Positions 41,275 to 49,536 of a stretch of 64,000 nt of DNA are shown piece after piece. Numbering within the stretch: the stretch's first letter is position 1; every line of letters begins with the position of its first letter. The notes under the pieces were generated by a model, which did no database searches, was not told where the DNA came from, and was given only the letters and a program-made list of their open reading frames with translations. The stretch comes from Amycolatopsis vancoresmycina (GTDB taxonomy: Bacteria; Actinomycetota; Actinomycetes; Mycobacteriales; Pseudonocardiaceae). A program made the position numbers and the translations under genes. The stretch covers positions 1 through 64,000 of the forward strand of contig NZ_JNYY01000011.1 of NCBI RefSeq assembly GCF_000716785.1, given 5' to 3'.

Positions 41275-41934
41275 CTACGGCGTCACAAGAGCCGCTTCAT
41301 AAGCGAAGATCGTCAACTGCACCCGATTGGACACATCCAGCTTCGCGAAAGCCCGCGTGATATGCGTCTTCACCGTCGCCTCGCTCAAAAACAACTCCTC
41401 GGCGATCGAAGCATTCGGCTTCCCCTGAGCAACAGCGGTGACGATCTCCCGCTCCCGCTCGCTCAGCAGCTCCAGCTTCACCTGGGCCCGCGCCCGCCGC
41501 GGGTTCGCCCTCGCCGCCACGAACTCGCCGATCAGCTGCTTCGTCATCCGGGGTGACAACATCGCGTCGCCGTTCGCCACCACGCGGACGCCCTCGATGA
41601 TCTCCTGCGGCGAGCCCTCCTTCAGCAGGAATCCGCTCGCTCCCGCCGCCAGTGCCTCGAACACGTACTCGTCCAGGTCGAACGTCGTCAGGATCAGCAC
41701 CTTCGGGGGCCTCGGCTGGGCCAGGACCGCCGCCGTGGCCACCAGGCCGTTCATGCGGCGCATGCGGATGTCCATGATCACCACGTCCGGGGCGTGCCGG
41801 GCCACCTGCTGGACCGCTTCGTCGCCGTCGCCTGCCTCGGCCACCACCTGCAGGTCCGGGGTGCTGCCCAGGATCATGGACAGTCCGGTGCGGACCAGCG
41901 GGTCGTCGTCGACGAGCAGTACGCGCACGCTCAC
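41275..41934 (-). CDS. NarL/LuxR-type response regulator
   Basis: A 219-residue regulator: receiver domain with VLLVDDDPLVR and phospho-acceptor Asp in DVVIMDIRMRRMNG (about residue 54), then a LuxR HTH (LSEREREIVTAVAQGKPN, EELFLSEATVKTHITRAFAKL). It is 9 bp downstream of its histidine kinase gene. Its stop abuts the stop of the convergent MFS gene without a gap. Targets unknown; such pairs in actinomycetes often sense cell-envelope stress. Confidence 0.92.
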   Translation of the reverse strand: MSVRVLLVDDDPLVRTGLSMILGSTPDLQVVAEAGDGDEAVQQVARHAPDVVIMDIRMRRMNGLVATAAVLAQPRPPKVLILTTFDLDEYVFEALAAGASGFLLKEGSPQEIIEGVRVVANGDAMLSPRMTKQLIGEFVAARANPRRARAQVKLELLSEREREIVTAVAQGKPNASIAEELFLSEATVKTHITRAFAKLDVSNRVQLTIFAYEAALVTP

Positions 41935-41943
41935 CCGCCCATG

Positions 41944-43143
41944 CTAGGGCGCCGGTGTCACCCACGGCAGCCAGGCCCGCAGCGCGAACGTGCGCTCGTC
42001 CACCGGGCCCGCCGTCAGGGTGCCGCCGAGCAGGGAAATCCGCTCGTTGACGCCGGTGAGGCCGGTGCCCGAGCCCGGTGACGGCACCGGGTGCGGCGGC
42101 CGCGGGTTCACCACCTCCAGCGACAGCCCCGCCCCCGGGGCGCCGCGGACCAGCACCTCCGCCGGTGCCCCCGGTGCGTGCCGCAGCACGTTCGTCAGTG
42201 CCTCCTGGAGGATCCGGTAGGCCGCCGTGCCGAGCGGGGCCGGGGCCGCCGACGCCTGGTCGAGCAGGATCGTCACGTTGACCGGCAGGCCGGCCTGCCG
42301 GGCGCCGGTGACCAGGTCCGGGATGTCCGCCAGCGTCGGCTGGGGCGGCTCGGCCGGGCCGCCCGGGGCGCGGTCGGCGAAGCCGGTGCTGCGCAGCACC
42401 CCGATCACCTGGCGCAGGTCGTCGAGCGACTGGCGGGCCGTCGTCCGGACCGTCTTCGCCGCCTCCGCCGCGTCCGGGGTGGTGGCCGCGGTGACCTCCA
42501 GCGCGCCCGCCTGCAGCGACAGCAGCGACAGCCGGTGCCCGAGGACGTCGTGCATCTCGCGCGCGATCCGTGCCTGCTCCTCGCGGCGGGCCACCTGGTC
42601 GCGCAGCGCCGCCTGCTCCGCGGTCCGGCGGCGCGTCTCGGCGATGCTGCGCCGGACGATCCCCACGGTGAGCGGGACCGCGGTGAACAGCAGCGCGGTC
42701 AGCACCACCCCGAGGACCTTGGCCGCGGTGGTCTCGGTCGACAGCCAGGCGCCGGCGATCGTCAGCTCCGGGTGCCGTCCCGCGTCGCGCCAGACCGCGA
42801 GCCCGGTCGCCGCGAACACCAGCGTCGCCGCACTCCACCGCCGCCAGCCGACGTACCGCGCGGTGAAGGCGGCGAGGGCGATCAGCGCGGCCATCGAGTC
42901 GGCGGTGAGCAGCAGCGGCGGGACCAGCGCGATGCCGGTGACCAGCAGCGGCCAGCGGTGCCGCCAGACCAGCAGCACGGCGGCACCGATGCCGGCGAGC
43001 CAGCCGAGCATCCCCAGCACCGTGGTGTTCGTGGCGTCGCTGCCCGGCACGGAGCTGTCCAAGGCGACGTTCACCGTGCTGCTCAGCACGCCCGACGCGA
43101 CGGCCAGCACGGTGTACAGCACGCGAAGCACGGACCGTCCCAT
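41944..43143 (-). CDS. Membrane sensor histidine kinase (HisKA_3)
   Basis: A 399-residue kinase with about five or six N-terminal membrane helices and little extracytoplasmic sequence, a short coiled coil (RRRTAEQAALRDQVARREEQ), the phospho-acceptor region ARIAREMHDVLGHRLSLLSLQ and a HATPase domain (ILQEALTNVLRHAPG, GSGTGLTGVNERISLLGG). It is an intramembrane-sensing type paired with the following response regulator. ATG 43143 start. Signal unknown. Confidence 0.92.
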   Translation of the reverse strand: MGRSVLRVLYTVLAVASGVLSSTVNVALDSSVPGSDATNTTVLGMLGWLAGIGAAVLLVWRHRWPLLVTGIALVPPLLLTADSMAALIALAAFTARYVGWRRWSAATLVFAATGLAVWRDAGRHPELTIAGAWLSTETTAAKVLGVVLTALLFTAVPLTVGIVRRSIAETRRRTAEQAALRDQVARREEQARIAREMHDVLGHRLSLLSLQAGALEVTAATTPDAAEAAKTVRTTARQSLDDLRQVIGVLRSTGFADRAPGGPAEPPQPTLADIPDLVTGARQAGLPVNVTILLDQASAAPAPLGTAAYRILQEALTNVLRHAPGAPAEVLVRGAPGAGLSLEVVNPRPPHPVPSPGSGTGLTGVNERISLLGGTLTAGPVDERTFALRAWLPWVTPAP

Positions 43144-43311
43144 GGGGGAAGCCTACGAGGCGGCACCCGCCGGACCATCAGCCGTTCCGCTCGTCCGCCC
43201 GGCCGCCGGTTCAGACGAAAGTCGCACCCCTTCGAGGCTTGCGGACGACGCGGGTGCGGGCCCGCCGCTGGTTTCCTTCTCGCCGTCCAGCAGCGGCGAA
43301 AGGAAATCCCG

Positions 43312-43920
43312 ATGACCGACTACACCCCGATCCAGCAGCAGGCGGCCCCGCCGGCCGCGCCGCCGCGCAACGGCCTGGGCACGGCCGGGTTCGTCCTCGG
43401 CCTGGTCGGGCTGGTGATCGCGCCGATCCCGCTCGCCGGCGTCGCGGCCTGGCCGCTGGCCGTGCTCGGCCTGATCCTGTCGGCCGTCGGCATCGCCAGA
43501 GTGCGGTCCGGGAAGGCCACCAACAAGGGCCTCGCGATCGCCGGCGTCGTCCTGTCGCTGCTCGCCCTGGTCGTGAGCGTCCTGTGGCTGGTGGTGATCG
43601 GCAAGGTGATCAACGACGTGAACGAGCAGGCCACCCAGCACCACACCATCGTCTACGAAGTCAGCGGCAACGCGAAGACCGCCGACATCGACTACAGCAC
43701 CTTCGACCGGAACACGATCCTGATCAACACCGAGGCCGGCGCCGCGGTGCCGTGGACCAGGACCGTCGAGGCCACCGGGTTCCTCGCGGGCGCCCAGTTC
43801 ACCGCGACCGCCGGGCCGGACGGCGGTTCGGTCACCTGCAAGGTCGTCGTCGACGGCAAGGAGGCCAAGACCGCGACCGCGGCCGGGCCCGGTGCCGTCG
43901 CCGGCTGCACCGGGTTCTGA
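43312..43920 (+). CDS. DUF4190/MmpS-type membrane-anchored protein
   Basis: A 202-residue protein: Pro/Gln-rich cytoplasmic N-terminus, two membrane helices of DUF4190 type (GLGTAGFVLGLVGLV and GLAIAGVVLSLLALVVSVLWL), then an extracellular beta domain resembling MmpS (VYEVSGNAKTADIDYS, FTATAGPDGGSVTCKVVVDG) with a Cys pair. ATG 43312 has AAAGGAA upstream. Divergent from the histidine kinase, it may be its target, as membrane proteins next to such kinases often are. Confidence 0.75.
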   Translation: MTDYTPIQQQAAPPAAPPRNGLGTAGFVLGLVGLVIAPIPLAGVAAWPLAVLGLILSAVGIARVRSGKATNKGLAIAGVVLSLLALVVSVLWLVVIGKVINDVNEQATQHHTIVYEVSGNAKTADIDYSTFDRNTILINTEAGAAVPWTRTVEATGFLAGAQFTATAGPDGGSVTCKVVVDGKEAKTATAAGPGAVAGCTGF

Positions 43921-43925
43921 CCCAC

Positions 43926-43960
43926 CCGTGCCACCCGGGCGAGGGGGCCGGGTGGCACGG
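43926..43960. terminator. Perfect 13-bp hairpin, first of two
   Basis: CCGTGCCACCCGG pairs exactly with CCGGGTGGCACGG across a 9-nt G-rich loop, 6 bp after the MmpS-like stop. Confidence 0.75.
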
Positions 43961-43965
43961 GGGAG

Positions 43966-43999
43966 GGGGTGGGACCCGGCCAGGGGCGGGTCCCACCCC
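43966..43999. terminator. Perfect 13-bp hairpin, second of two
   Basis: GGGGTGGGACCCG pairs exactly with CGGGTCCCACCCC across an 8-nt loop, 7 bp from the stop of the opposing sialidase gene. With the preceding hairpin it forms a double, probably bidirectional, terminator. Confidence 0.75.
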
Positions 44000-44005
44000 G
44001 CGGGT

Positions 44006-45511
44006 TCAGCCGCAGTGTTCGAACTCGCTGTCGTAGGCCTGGCCGCCGGCCGAGCCGCCCCACTTCACGCACTTGTCCGCCGCCGCGGCCTTGACCGGGC
44101 CGGCGAAGTAGGAGAACGCCCCCGAGTCGGTCTGCCGCGTCGAGCCCTTGACCTCCAGGTAGGCCGAAGTCGCGCTGGCCGTCCCGGCGGCGGCGTTCTT
44201 CATCGTGCTGACGCAGTTCTGACCATTGGCCGCGTTGTACGACAGGTAGACCGTGCCGGCCGCGCCGCCGGTGCCCAGCGGCGCCGAGTCGATGACGCTG
44301 TAGCCGCCACCGCAGGCGGGCGCGCCGAGCGCGTCGGCGGTGACCGGCGCGAACCGGATCGTGTCGTTCGCGTGGAATTCCGGGCCCGCTTCGAACAGCA
44401 CGCCGACCGACGACTGGGACAGCTGCACCATGTCCGAGTACGCCGCGTCCTGACCCCACACGAGCAGGCTGCCCGCGGTGCCCGTCCAGTTGGCGCCCTC
44501 GTCGAACGACGAGTGGATGCGCAGTTCCTTGCGGCGGTCGCAAGTGGACGGTGCGGCGAAGACGATCCGGTTGTACTTGCCGCCCGTGTCGGTCGCGCTC
44601 ATCCGCGCCGTGGAGCCCTCGACGGTCGGGGTGACGAGGTCGGTGGCGAAGGCGAACTTCGAGCTGAAGGTCGCACCGCCGTCGGAGCTGATCGCGAAGG
44701 CGCGGTTGTGCGTGCCGTCGGACAGGCACTTGTTGTCGTTGTTGGCGTCGTTGCGCGCGGCGGCGTAGACCCGGCCGTCCTGCAGCTCGGTGACGCTGAT
44801 CTCCTGCGGGTTCATCAGGTCCGAAGTGGACGTGTCGGTGGCACCGCGGTGCCAGGTCGCGCCCTGGTCGTCGCTGTAGACCAGGGAACCGGTGTTCTTG
44901 CCGCTGATCGTGTAGCTCATGCCGGCGACGATCCGGCCGGCGTGCGCGCCGCGCGTGAGCACGATGCCGTGCGACGGCCCGGTGGCGAGCCAGCCGGGCG
45001 CGCTCGCGAAGCCGAGCTCCGTGGTCAGGACCCGGGGAGCGCCCCAGGTCTTCCCGTTGTCCTCGCTGATCGACACGCGCGGGATCCGGCCGCAGGCGGG
45101 GTTGGTGTAGCACTGCATCGTGGACAGCAGCACGATCCGGCTGCTGCCCGGGATGACGATCGGCGCCGGGTTGCCCTTGGTGTCGCCGTTGGCCTTGATG
45201 ACGGTCTGCAGCGCGCTCCACGTCTTGCCGCCGTCGGTGGAGCGCTTCGCGACGAGGTCGATTTCGCCGAGGTCGGCGCAGGTGCTGGCGCCGCCGTTGC
45301 GGCCTTCGGCGAAGGCGAGCAGGTCGCCGTTGTTCGCCTTGACGATGGTCGGGATGCGGTAGCAGTCGTGGCCCTCGGTGTTTTTGTTGAACACCAGCGT
45401 GCTGGCCACGTCGGCCTGGGCGGCCGCGCTGCCGATGGCGGCCGGGACGGCGACGGCGGCGCACCCCAGCAGCCCGGCGAGCAGGCCGCGGGCGATTCGG
45501 GTGATCTTCAC
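44006..45511 (-). CDS. Secreted exo-alpha-sialidase (GH33)
   Basis: A 501-residue pre-protein (GTG 45511, GGGAG upstream) with a Sec signal ending near residue 34. The YRIP motif at 51-54 supplies the first arginine of the catalytic triad; Asp boxes are STDGGKTW, SEDNGKTW, SDDQGATW and SSDGGATF, giving the six-bladed propeller. It releases terminal sialic acids from glycoconjugates. Repeated GTACAA-type motifs sit at its promoter. The C-terminus carries extra cysteines (ADKCVKWG, EFEHCG). Confidence 0.92.
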   Translation of the reverse strand: MKITRIARGLLAGLLGCAAVAVPAAIGSAAAQADVASTLVFNKNTEGHDCYRIPTIVKANNGDLLAFAEGRNGGASTCADLGEIDLVAKRSTDGGKTWSALQTVIKANGDTKGNPAPIVIPGSSRIVLLSTMQCYTNPACGRIPRVSISEDNGKTWGAPRVLTTELGFASAPGWLATGPSHGIVLTRGAHAGRIVAGMSYTISGKNTGSLVYSDDQGATWHRGATDTSTSDLMNPQEISVTELQDGRVYAAARNDANNDNKCLSDGTHNRAFAISSDGGATFSSKFAFATDLVTPTVEGSTARMSATDTGGKYNRIVFAAPSTCDRRKELRIHSSFDEGANWTGTAGSLLVWGQDAAYSDMVQLSQSSVGVLFEAGPEFHANDTIRFAPVTADALGAPACGGGYSVIDSAPLGTGGAAGTVYLSYNAANGQNCVSTMKNAAAGTASATSAYLEVKGSTRQTDSGAFSYFAGPVKAAAADKCVKWGGSAGGQAYDSEFEHCG

Positions 45512-45565
45512 GGTACAAGCTCCCTACGGGTTTCTTTCACGTCGGCGACAGCGTCGACGCGGCCC

Positions 45566-45604
45566 GTACAAGAGGTGTACAACCTCGCGTATAACGAACT
45601 ATAC
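45566..45604 (-). promoter_or_regulatory. Tandem TTGTAC/TTATAC repeats upstream of the sialidase
   Basis: On the minus strand TTATAC, TTGTAC and TTGTAC recur every 11-12 bp, beginning next to a TATAGT -10-like element; a further copy (45513-45518) touches the start codon. Phased hexamers near one helical turn suggest an operator, perhaps of a GntR/NanR-like regulator encoded elsewhere. Confidence 0.4.
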
Positions 45605-45622
45605 CTGTCCGGGAGACGAATT

Positions 45623-46591
45623 TCAGGTGAACGCGGCCAGCGTCCCGAACCCGGTCGCCAGCACCAGCAGCGTGGACAGGAACCCCAGGAGCAGCGCCCG
45701 CCCGCCGCCGCGCAGCAAGGCGCCGAGCCGGACGGCGCAGCCGAGGCCGAACAGTGCCCCCGCGAGCAGGAGCGTCGACACGGTCTTCGCGATGCCCAGC
45801 GCGAACGCCGGGACCAGCCCGGTGCTGCGGACGGCGACCATCGCGAGGAAGCCGAGGACGAACAGCGGCACGAGCGGCGCGTGCCCACCGCGGCGCGTGC
45901 GTTCGGTGGCGCCGACGAGCGCGACCACCGGGGCGAGCAGGACGACCCGGCTGAGCTTCACCACGACGGCGATCCCGACCGCGGCCGCGCCCGCCGGCCC
46001 GGCCGCCGCGACGACCTGGGCGACCTCGTGCACGGAGATCCCCGCCCAGCTGCCGGTCCGGGTCGCGTCCAGGCCGAGCGCGCGGGCGAGGAGGGGGAGG
46101 GCGGCCAAGGTCAGGCTGCCGTAGCAGGTGACGAGCGCGACGGCGGTCGCGACGTCTTCGTCGTCGCGCTCGACGACCCCCTCCACGGCGGCGATCGCGG
46201 AGGCGCCGCAGATCGAGAACCCGGTGGCGACCAGCAGGGCGAGGCTGCGCGGCACCCGGACGACGCGGGCGAGGCCGAGCGTGCCGAGGAAGGTGACCGC
46301 GACGGTCAGCACCACGGCGGCGAGGGTGCCGGGGCCGAGCGCGAGCACCGTGGGCACGGCGAGCTGGAGCCCGAGCAGGACGACGCCCGCGCGCAGCAGG
46401 CGTTTCGTGAGCCGGGCGACGGCCTGGCGCTGCTCGCCGGTCAGCAGCGGCGTGCTGCCGAGGACGACGCCCAGCACGACGGCGACGGTGAGGGCCCCGG
46501 CGACCGGCCACACCGAGCTGAGCGCGTACGCCGCCGCGACGCCGAGGCCGGTGATCGCGAGGCCGGAGGTTTTCGCCGTCGTCAGTGCCAT
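45623..46591 (-). CDS. YeiH family (UPF0324) putative sulfate exporter
   Basis: A 322-residue protein with about 10 membrane helices. The family signature GFSICGASAIAAVEGV is complete, followed by GLDATRTGSWAGISVHEVAQVVAA. These proteins (YeiH/PSE family) are proposed anion exporters. ATG 46591. The divergent LysR-type gene is the usual YeiE-like partner, and a perfect LysR-type palindrome lies between them. Confidence 0.88.
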   Translation of the reverse strand: MALTTAKTSGLAITGLGVAAAYALSSVWPVAGALTVAVVLGVVLGSTPLLTGEQRQAVARLTKRLLRAGVVLLGLQLAVPTVLALGPGTLAAVVLTVAVTFLGTLGLARVVRVPRSLALLVATGFSICGASAIAAVEGVVERDDEDVATAVALVTCYGSLTLAALPLLARALGLDATRTGSWAGISVHEVAQVVAAAGPAGAAAVGIAVVVKLSRVVLLAPVVALVGATERTRRGGHAPLVPLFVLGFLAMVAVRSTGLVPAFALGIAKTVSTLLLAGALFGLGCAVRLGALLRGGGRALLLGFLSTLLVLATGFGTLAAFT

Positions 46592-46644
46592 GCCTCCAGC
46601 GTCGCCGCTCGCGGGCGGGCGCGGTAGCCGCCGGTGCGTGGTGA

Positions 46645-46667
46645 GGTCATAGACTGAAGCTATGACC
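46645..46667. promoter_or_regulatory. LysR-type operator GGTCATAG-N7-CTATGACC
   Basis: A perfect 23-bp palindrome with 8-bp arms that includes a T-N11-A motif. Its right arm covers the LysR start codon (ATG 46662). Confidence 0.8.
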
Positions 46668-47558
46668 GGACCCGATCTGGACTCGTTGCGCCTGCTGGTG
46701 CTCGTCGACGACCTCGGCAGCATCGGCCAGGCCGCCGGGGCGCTCGGCATCGCCCAGCCGTCGGCGAGCAAGCGTCTGTCTACTTTGGAGCGTCAGCTGG
46801 GACTGTCCCTGGTGGACCGGACGCGCCGCGGCTCGGCGCTGACGCCGGACGGCCGGGTGATCGCCGGCTGGGCCCACCGCGTACTGGCCGAAGTGGACGG
46901 ACTGCGCACCGGCGCCGAGGCCCTGCGCACCCAGCGCGGCGCGCAGCTGCGGGTGGCGGCGAGCATGACCCTCGCCGAGCACTTCGTCCCCGCGTGGATC
47001 GGCGAGGTCAAGCGGACCGGGCCGGACACCTATGTCGGGCTCGAGGTGGTGAACTCCGAGCAGGTGGCTGACCTGGTCGCCCGCGGGCGCGTGGACCTGG
47101 GTTTCGTCGAATCACCGGGGCCGTGGCCGGGCCTGGCGACGCGCCGGGTCGCGGCGGACCGGCTCGTGGTCGTGGTCCCGGCCGGGCACCCCTGGGCCCG
47201 GCGCCGCCGCCCGCTCACCGCCGCGGAACTGGCCGCGACGCCGCTGGTGGTCCGGGAGCCGGGCTCCGGAACGCGCGAGACGGTGGAGGCGGCCCTGCGC
47301 CGGGCCGGGGCGGGGCCGGTGCGGCCGCTGCTGGAGCTGGGTTCGGCGTCGGCGGTGCGCAACGCGGTGACGGCGGGCGCCGGACCGGCGGTGATCAGCG
47401 ACCTCGACGTCGTCCGCGAGGTGGCGGGGCGGCGGCTGGTCCCGGTGCCGGTGGACGGCGTGGAGCTGGGCCGGGTGCTGCGGGCGGTGTGGCCGGCGGG
47501 ACGGCGCCTGACCGGACCGGCGGCGGAGCTGCTGACCCTGGCGGTGAAGTCCGGCTGA
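46662..47558 (+). CDS. LysR-family regulator of the YeiH-type gene
   Basis: A 298-residue LysR protein: HTH LRLLVLVDDLGSIGQAAGALGIAQPSASKRL (residues about 9-39, split by turns) and a co-inducer domain (LRVAASMTLAEHFVPAWI, VDLGFVES, PLVVREPGSGTRETVE). Resembles CysB/YeiE-like regulators paired with yeiH. The perfect palindrome overlapping its own start should give tight autorepression. It lacks a normal ribosome site, so its mRNA may be leaderless or nearly so. Confidence 0.88.
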   Translation: MTGPDLDSLRLLVLVDDLGSIGQAAGALGIAQPSASKRLSTLERQLGLSLVDRTRRGSALTPDGRVIAGWAHRVLAEVDGLRTGAEALRTQRGAQLRVAASMTLAEHFVPAWIGEVKRTGPDTYVGLEVVNSEQVADLVARGRVDLGFVESPGPWPGLATRRVAADRLVVVVPAGHPWARRRRPLTAAELAATPLVVREPGSGTRETVEAALRRAGAGPVRPLLELGSASAVRNAVTAGAGPAVISDLDVVREVAGRRLVPVPVDGVELGRVLRAVWPAGRRLTGPAAELLTLAVKSG

Positions 47559-47588
47559 CCTCCGGGGTGGTTGCCGCCGATCGAGCGG

Positions 47589-47619
47589 CGATATATCGTG
47601 TGAATGTCGCCGATACGAC
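47589..47619. promoter_or_regulatory. Palindromes upstream of the PadR gene
   Basis: CGATATATCG (47589-47598, perfect) and GTCG-CCGATA-CGAC (47606-47619) share CGATA halves and end just before AGGAGG of the PadR gene. Likely autoregulatory sites. Confidence 0.45.
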
Positions 47620-47631
47620 TAGGAGGGCATC

Positions 47632-48378
47632 ATGGAGATGAGTGCGGGAGCGGACCGGATCTTCGCCGGGTTCGGCGGGCACTTCGGGCACCACCACCAC
47701 GGGCACCCGGAGCACGCCGTACCGGGCCACGAGGACTGGCACGGCGGCCCGGAACTGGCGCGCGGCGGCCCGCCCGGCGGATTCCCGCCGCCACCACCGC
47801 ATCCGCCGCAGCCACCCGGGTTCCCGGGCGGCCCCGGCGCGTTCGGCGGCCCCGGCGGCTGGTTCGGCGGCCCGGGAGCGTTCCAGCGGGTGCGCGAGTT
47901 CCGAGGCGGGCGGCCCGCGGCCCGTCCGGTGCGCCCGGCCGTGCTGGCGCTGCTGGCGGAAGAGCCCATGCACGGTTACCAGCTGATGCAGGAGATCCGG
48001 CGGCGCACGCACGACCGGTGGCGGCCCAGCCCGGGCTCGGTGTACCCGATCCTGCAGCAGCTGGAGGACGAAGGCCTGGTCCACACGGCCGAGACGGCGG
48101 GCCGCCGCGTCGCCGCGCTGACCGACGCGGGCCGGGAGCACGTGGCCGGCCGCGAGGCGGAGTTCGCGGCGCTGTGGGAGGAGCCGGAGGAGGACCCGGG
48201 CGCGGACCGGTTCGCGGCCCTGTGGCACGCACTGGGCGAGCTCTCGGGCGCGGCGGCCCAGGTGGGCTACAGCGGAACGGAGGCCCAGGTGGCGGCGGTG
48301 AAGAAAATCCTCGCCGACGCGCGCCGCCGGGTGTACGCGGTCCTGGCCGACGCGGGCCTGGAGGACGAGGACGCCTGA
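47632..48378 (+). CDS. PadR-family regulator with His/Gly/Pro-rich N-terminal arm
   Basis: A 248-residue protein. Residues 1-95 are low-complexity: a His-rich part (HFGHHHHGHPEHAVPGHEDWH broken at Ala-Val) and Gly/Pro/Phe repeats. Residues 100-180 are a PadR winged helix (AVLALLAEEPMHGYQLMQEI, SPGSVYPILQQLEDEGLV), then a helical dimer domain. PadR proteins repress stress or efflux genes. The His-rich arm could bind Ni, Zn or Cu. ATG 47632 has AGGAGG 5 nt upstream. Confidence 0.85.
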   Translation: MEMSAGADRIFAGFGGHFGHHHHGHPEHAVPGHEDWHGGPELARGGPPGGFPPPPPHPPQPPGFPGGPGAFGGPGGWFGGPGAFQRVREFRGGRPAARPVRPAVLALLAEEPMHGYQLMQEIRRRTHDRWRPSPGSVYPILQQLEDEGLVHTAETAGRRVAALTDAGREHVAGREAEFAALWEEPEEDPGADRFAALWHALGELSGAAAQVGYSGTEAQVAAVKKILADARRRVYAVLADAGLEDEDA

Positions 48379-48402
48379 GGCCCGCCTGGGGAGTTGCATT
48401 GC

Positions 48403-48451
48403 CGCGAATGACTCATTCGGGACCTCCGACGTCCCGAATGAGTCATTCGCG
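48403..48451. repeat. Dispersed perfect palindrome, family B
   Basis: Perfect 21-nt arms around a 7-nt loop; the core GAATGACTCATTC is itself palindromic and occurs once per arm. It lies between two genes of the same direction, 25 bp after the PadR stop, so may act as a terminator. Unrelated in sequence to family A. Confidence 0.8.
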
Positions 48452-48503
48452 ACCTCCGGACCGTCCACATCGGACTGGTCGGCTGCCGGGTAGGCTCCAG
48501 GCC

Positions 48504-49535
48504 ATGGAGGCTGAGGAGTTCGCCGCTCACCTGACCGCGACCATGACCGGGAGCGCCCTCACCATGCTGATCGGGCTCGGGCACCGCACCGGGCTCTTCG
48601 AAGCCGCCGCCCGCGGGCCCGCGACCAGCGGCGAACTCGCCGGGCGAGCCGGGCTGCAGGAGCGGTACGTCCGCGAGTGGCTCGGCGCCATGGTCACCGG
48701 CGGCATTTTCACCTACGACCGCCCGCGCTACACCTTCCCGCCCGAGCACGCCCGGTACCTGCTCGGCGAGACGGCGTCGAACCTGATGCCGTCGCTGCTG
48801 ACCCTGTCCGCGTTCACCGGCATCCTGCCGGACCTCGAACGCGCCTTCGCCGAAGGCGGCGGCGTTCCCCGCTCAGCCTACGGGCCCCACCTCGAAACCC
48901 TCGGCGCGAAGACCGGCGACAGCTGGAAGCACGTCTACCGCGAGCACCTGGTGGACGGCTTCTTCGGCGCGGTCCCCGGCCTCAAGGACCGGCTCACGGC
49001 CGGGGCCCGCGTGCTCGACCTCGGCTGCGGCACCGGCCACGCCATCGCCGTGGCCGCGCGTGCCTTCCCCGCCTCGCACTTCACCGGGCTGGACATCAAC
49101 GCGGGCGTCGTCGAGCAGGCGCGGGAACACCGGCTGCCGAACGCCGAGTTCGCCGTCGGGGACGCCGCCGAGCTGACCGCCGATCCGCCCTACGACGTCA
49201 TCACCGCCTTCGACGCCGTGCACGACCAGGACCGCCCGGACGTCGTGCTGCGCCGGATCCGCGGGGCGCTCGCCCCGGACGGGCTGTTCTTCATGGTGGA
49301 CACCGACTTCTCCACGCACCTGGAGCAGAACGTCGGCCATCCGCTGGCCGCCCTCACCTATTCGATCAGCCTGATGTACTGCACGACGACGTCGCTGGCC
49401 GAAGGCGGGGCCGCGCTCGGTGCGGTGTGGGGCCGGGAGAAGGCGGCGGAAATGCTGGCGGACGCGGGGTTCCGGCACGTCGACGTGCTCGGTTCCCCGC
49501 GTCCGCAGAACTGCATCTACGCCTGCCGCCCGTGA
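48504..49535 (+). CDS. SAM-dependent methyltransferase with N-terminal winged helix
   Basis: A 343-residue protein. The N-terminal 90 residues form a winged-helix dimer domain (LGHRTGLFEAAARGPATSGELAGRAG broken by turns, RYVREWLGAMVTGGIF), the C-terminal part a Rossmann methyltransferase (RVLDLGCGTGHAIAVAARAFP, FTGLDINAGVV, YDVITAFDAVHDQDRP). Arrangement is like small-molecule O-methyltransferases. ATG 48504. Its stop lies 1 bp from the convergent M14 gene stop. Confidence 0.82.
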   Translation: MEAEEFAAHLTATMTGSALTMLIGLGHRTGLFEAAARGPATSGELAGRAGLQERYVREWLGAMVTGGIFTYDRPRYTFPPEHARYLLGETASNLMPSLLTLSAFTGILPDLERAFAEGGGVPRSAYGPHLETLGAKTGDSWKHVYREHLVDGFFGAVPGLKDRLTAGARVLDLGCGTGHAIAVAARAFPASHFTGLDINAGVVEQAREHRLPNAEFAVGDAAELTADPPYDVITAFDAVHDQDRPDVVLRRIRGALAPDGLFFMVDTDFSTHLEQNVGHPLAALTYSISLMYCTTTSLAEGGAALGAVWGREKAAEMLADAGFRHVDVLGSPRPQNCIYACRP

Positions 49536-49536
49536 C

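Noticed and set aside
39994..45511. A nan-type sialic acid operon linking the MFS symporter to the sialidase
   Set aside because: A two-component system and an MmpS-like gene lie between, orientations differ, and no sialate lyase or kinase gene is present in the window.
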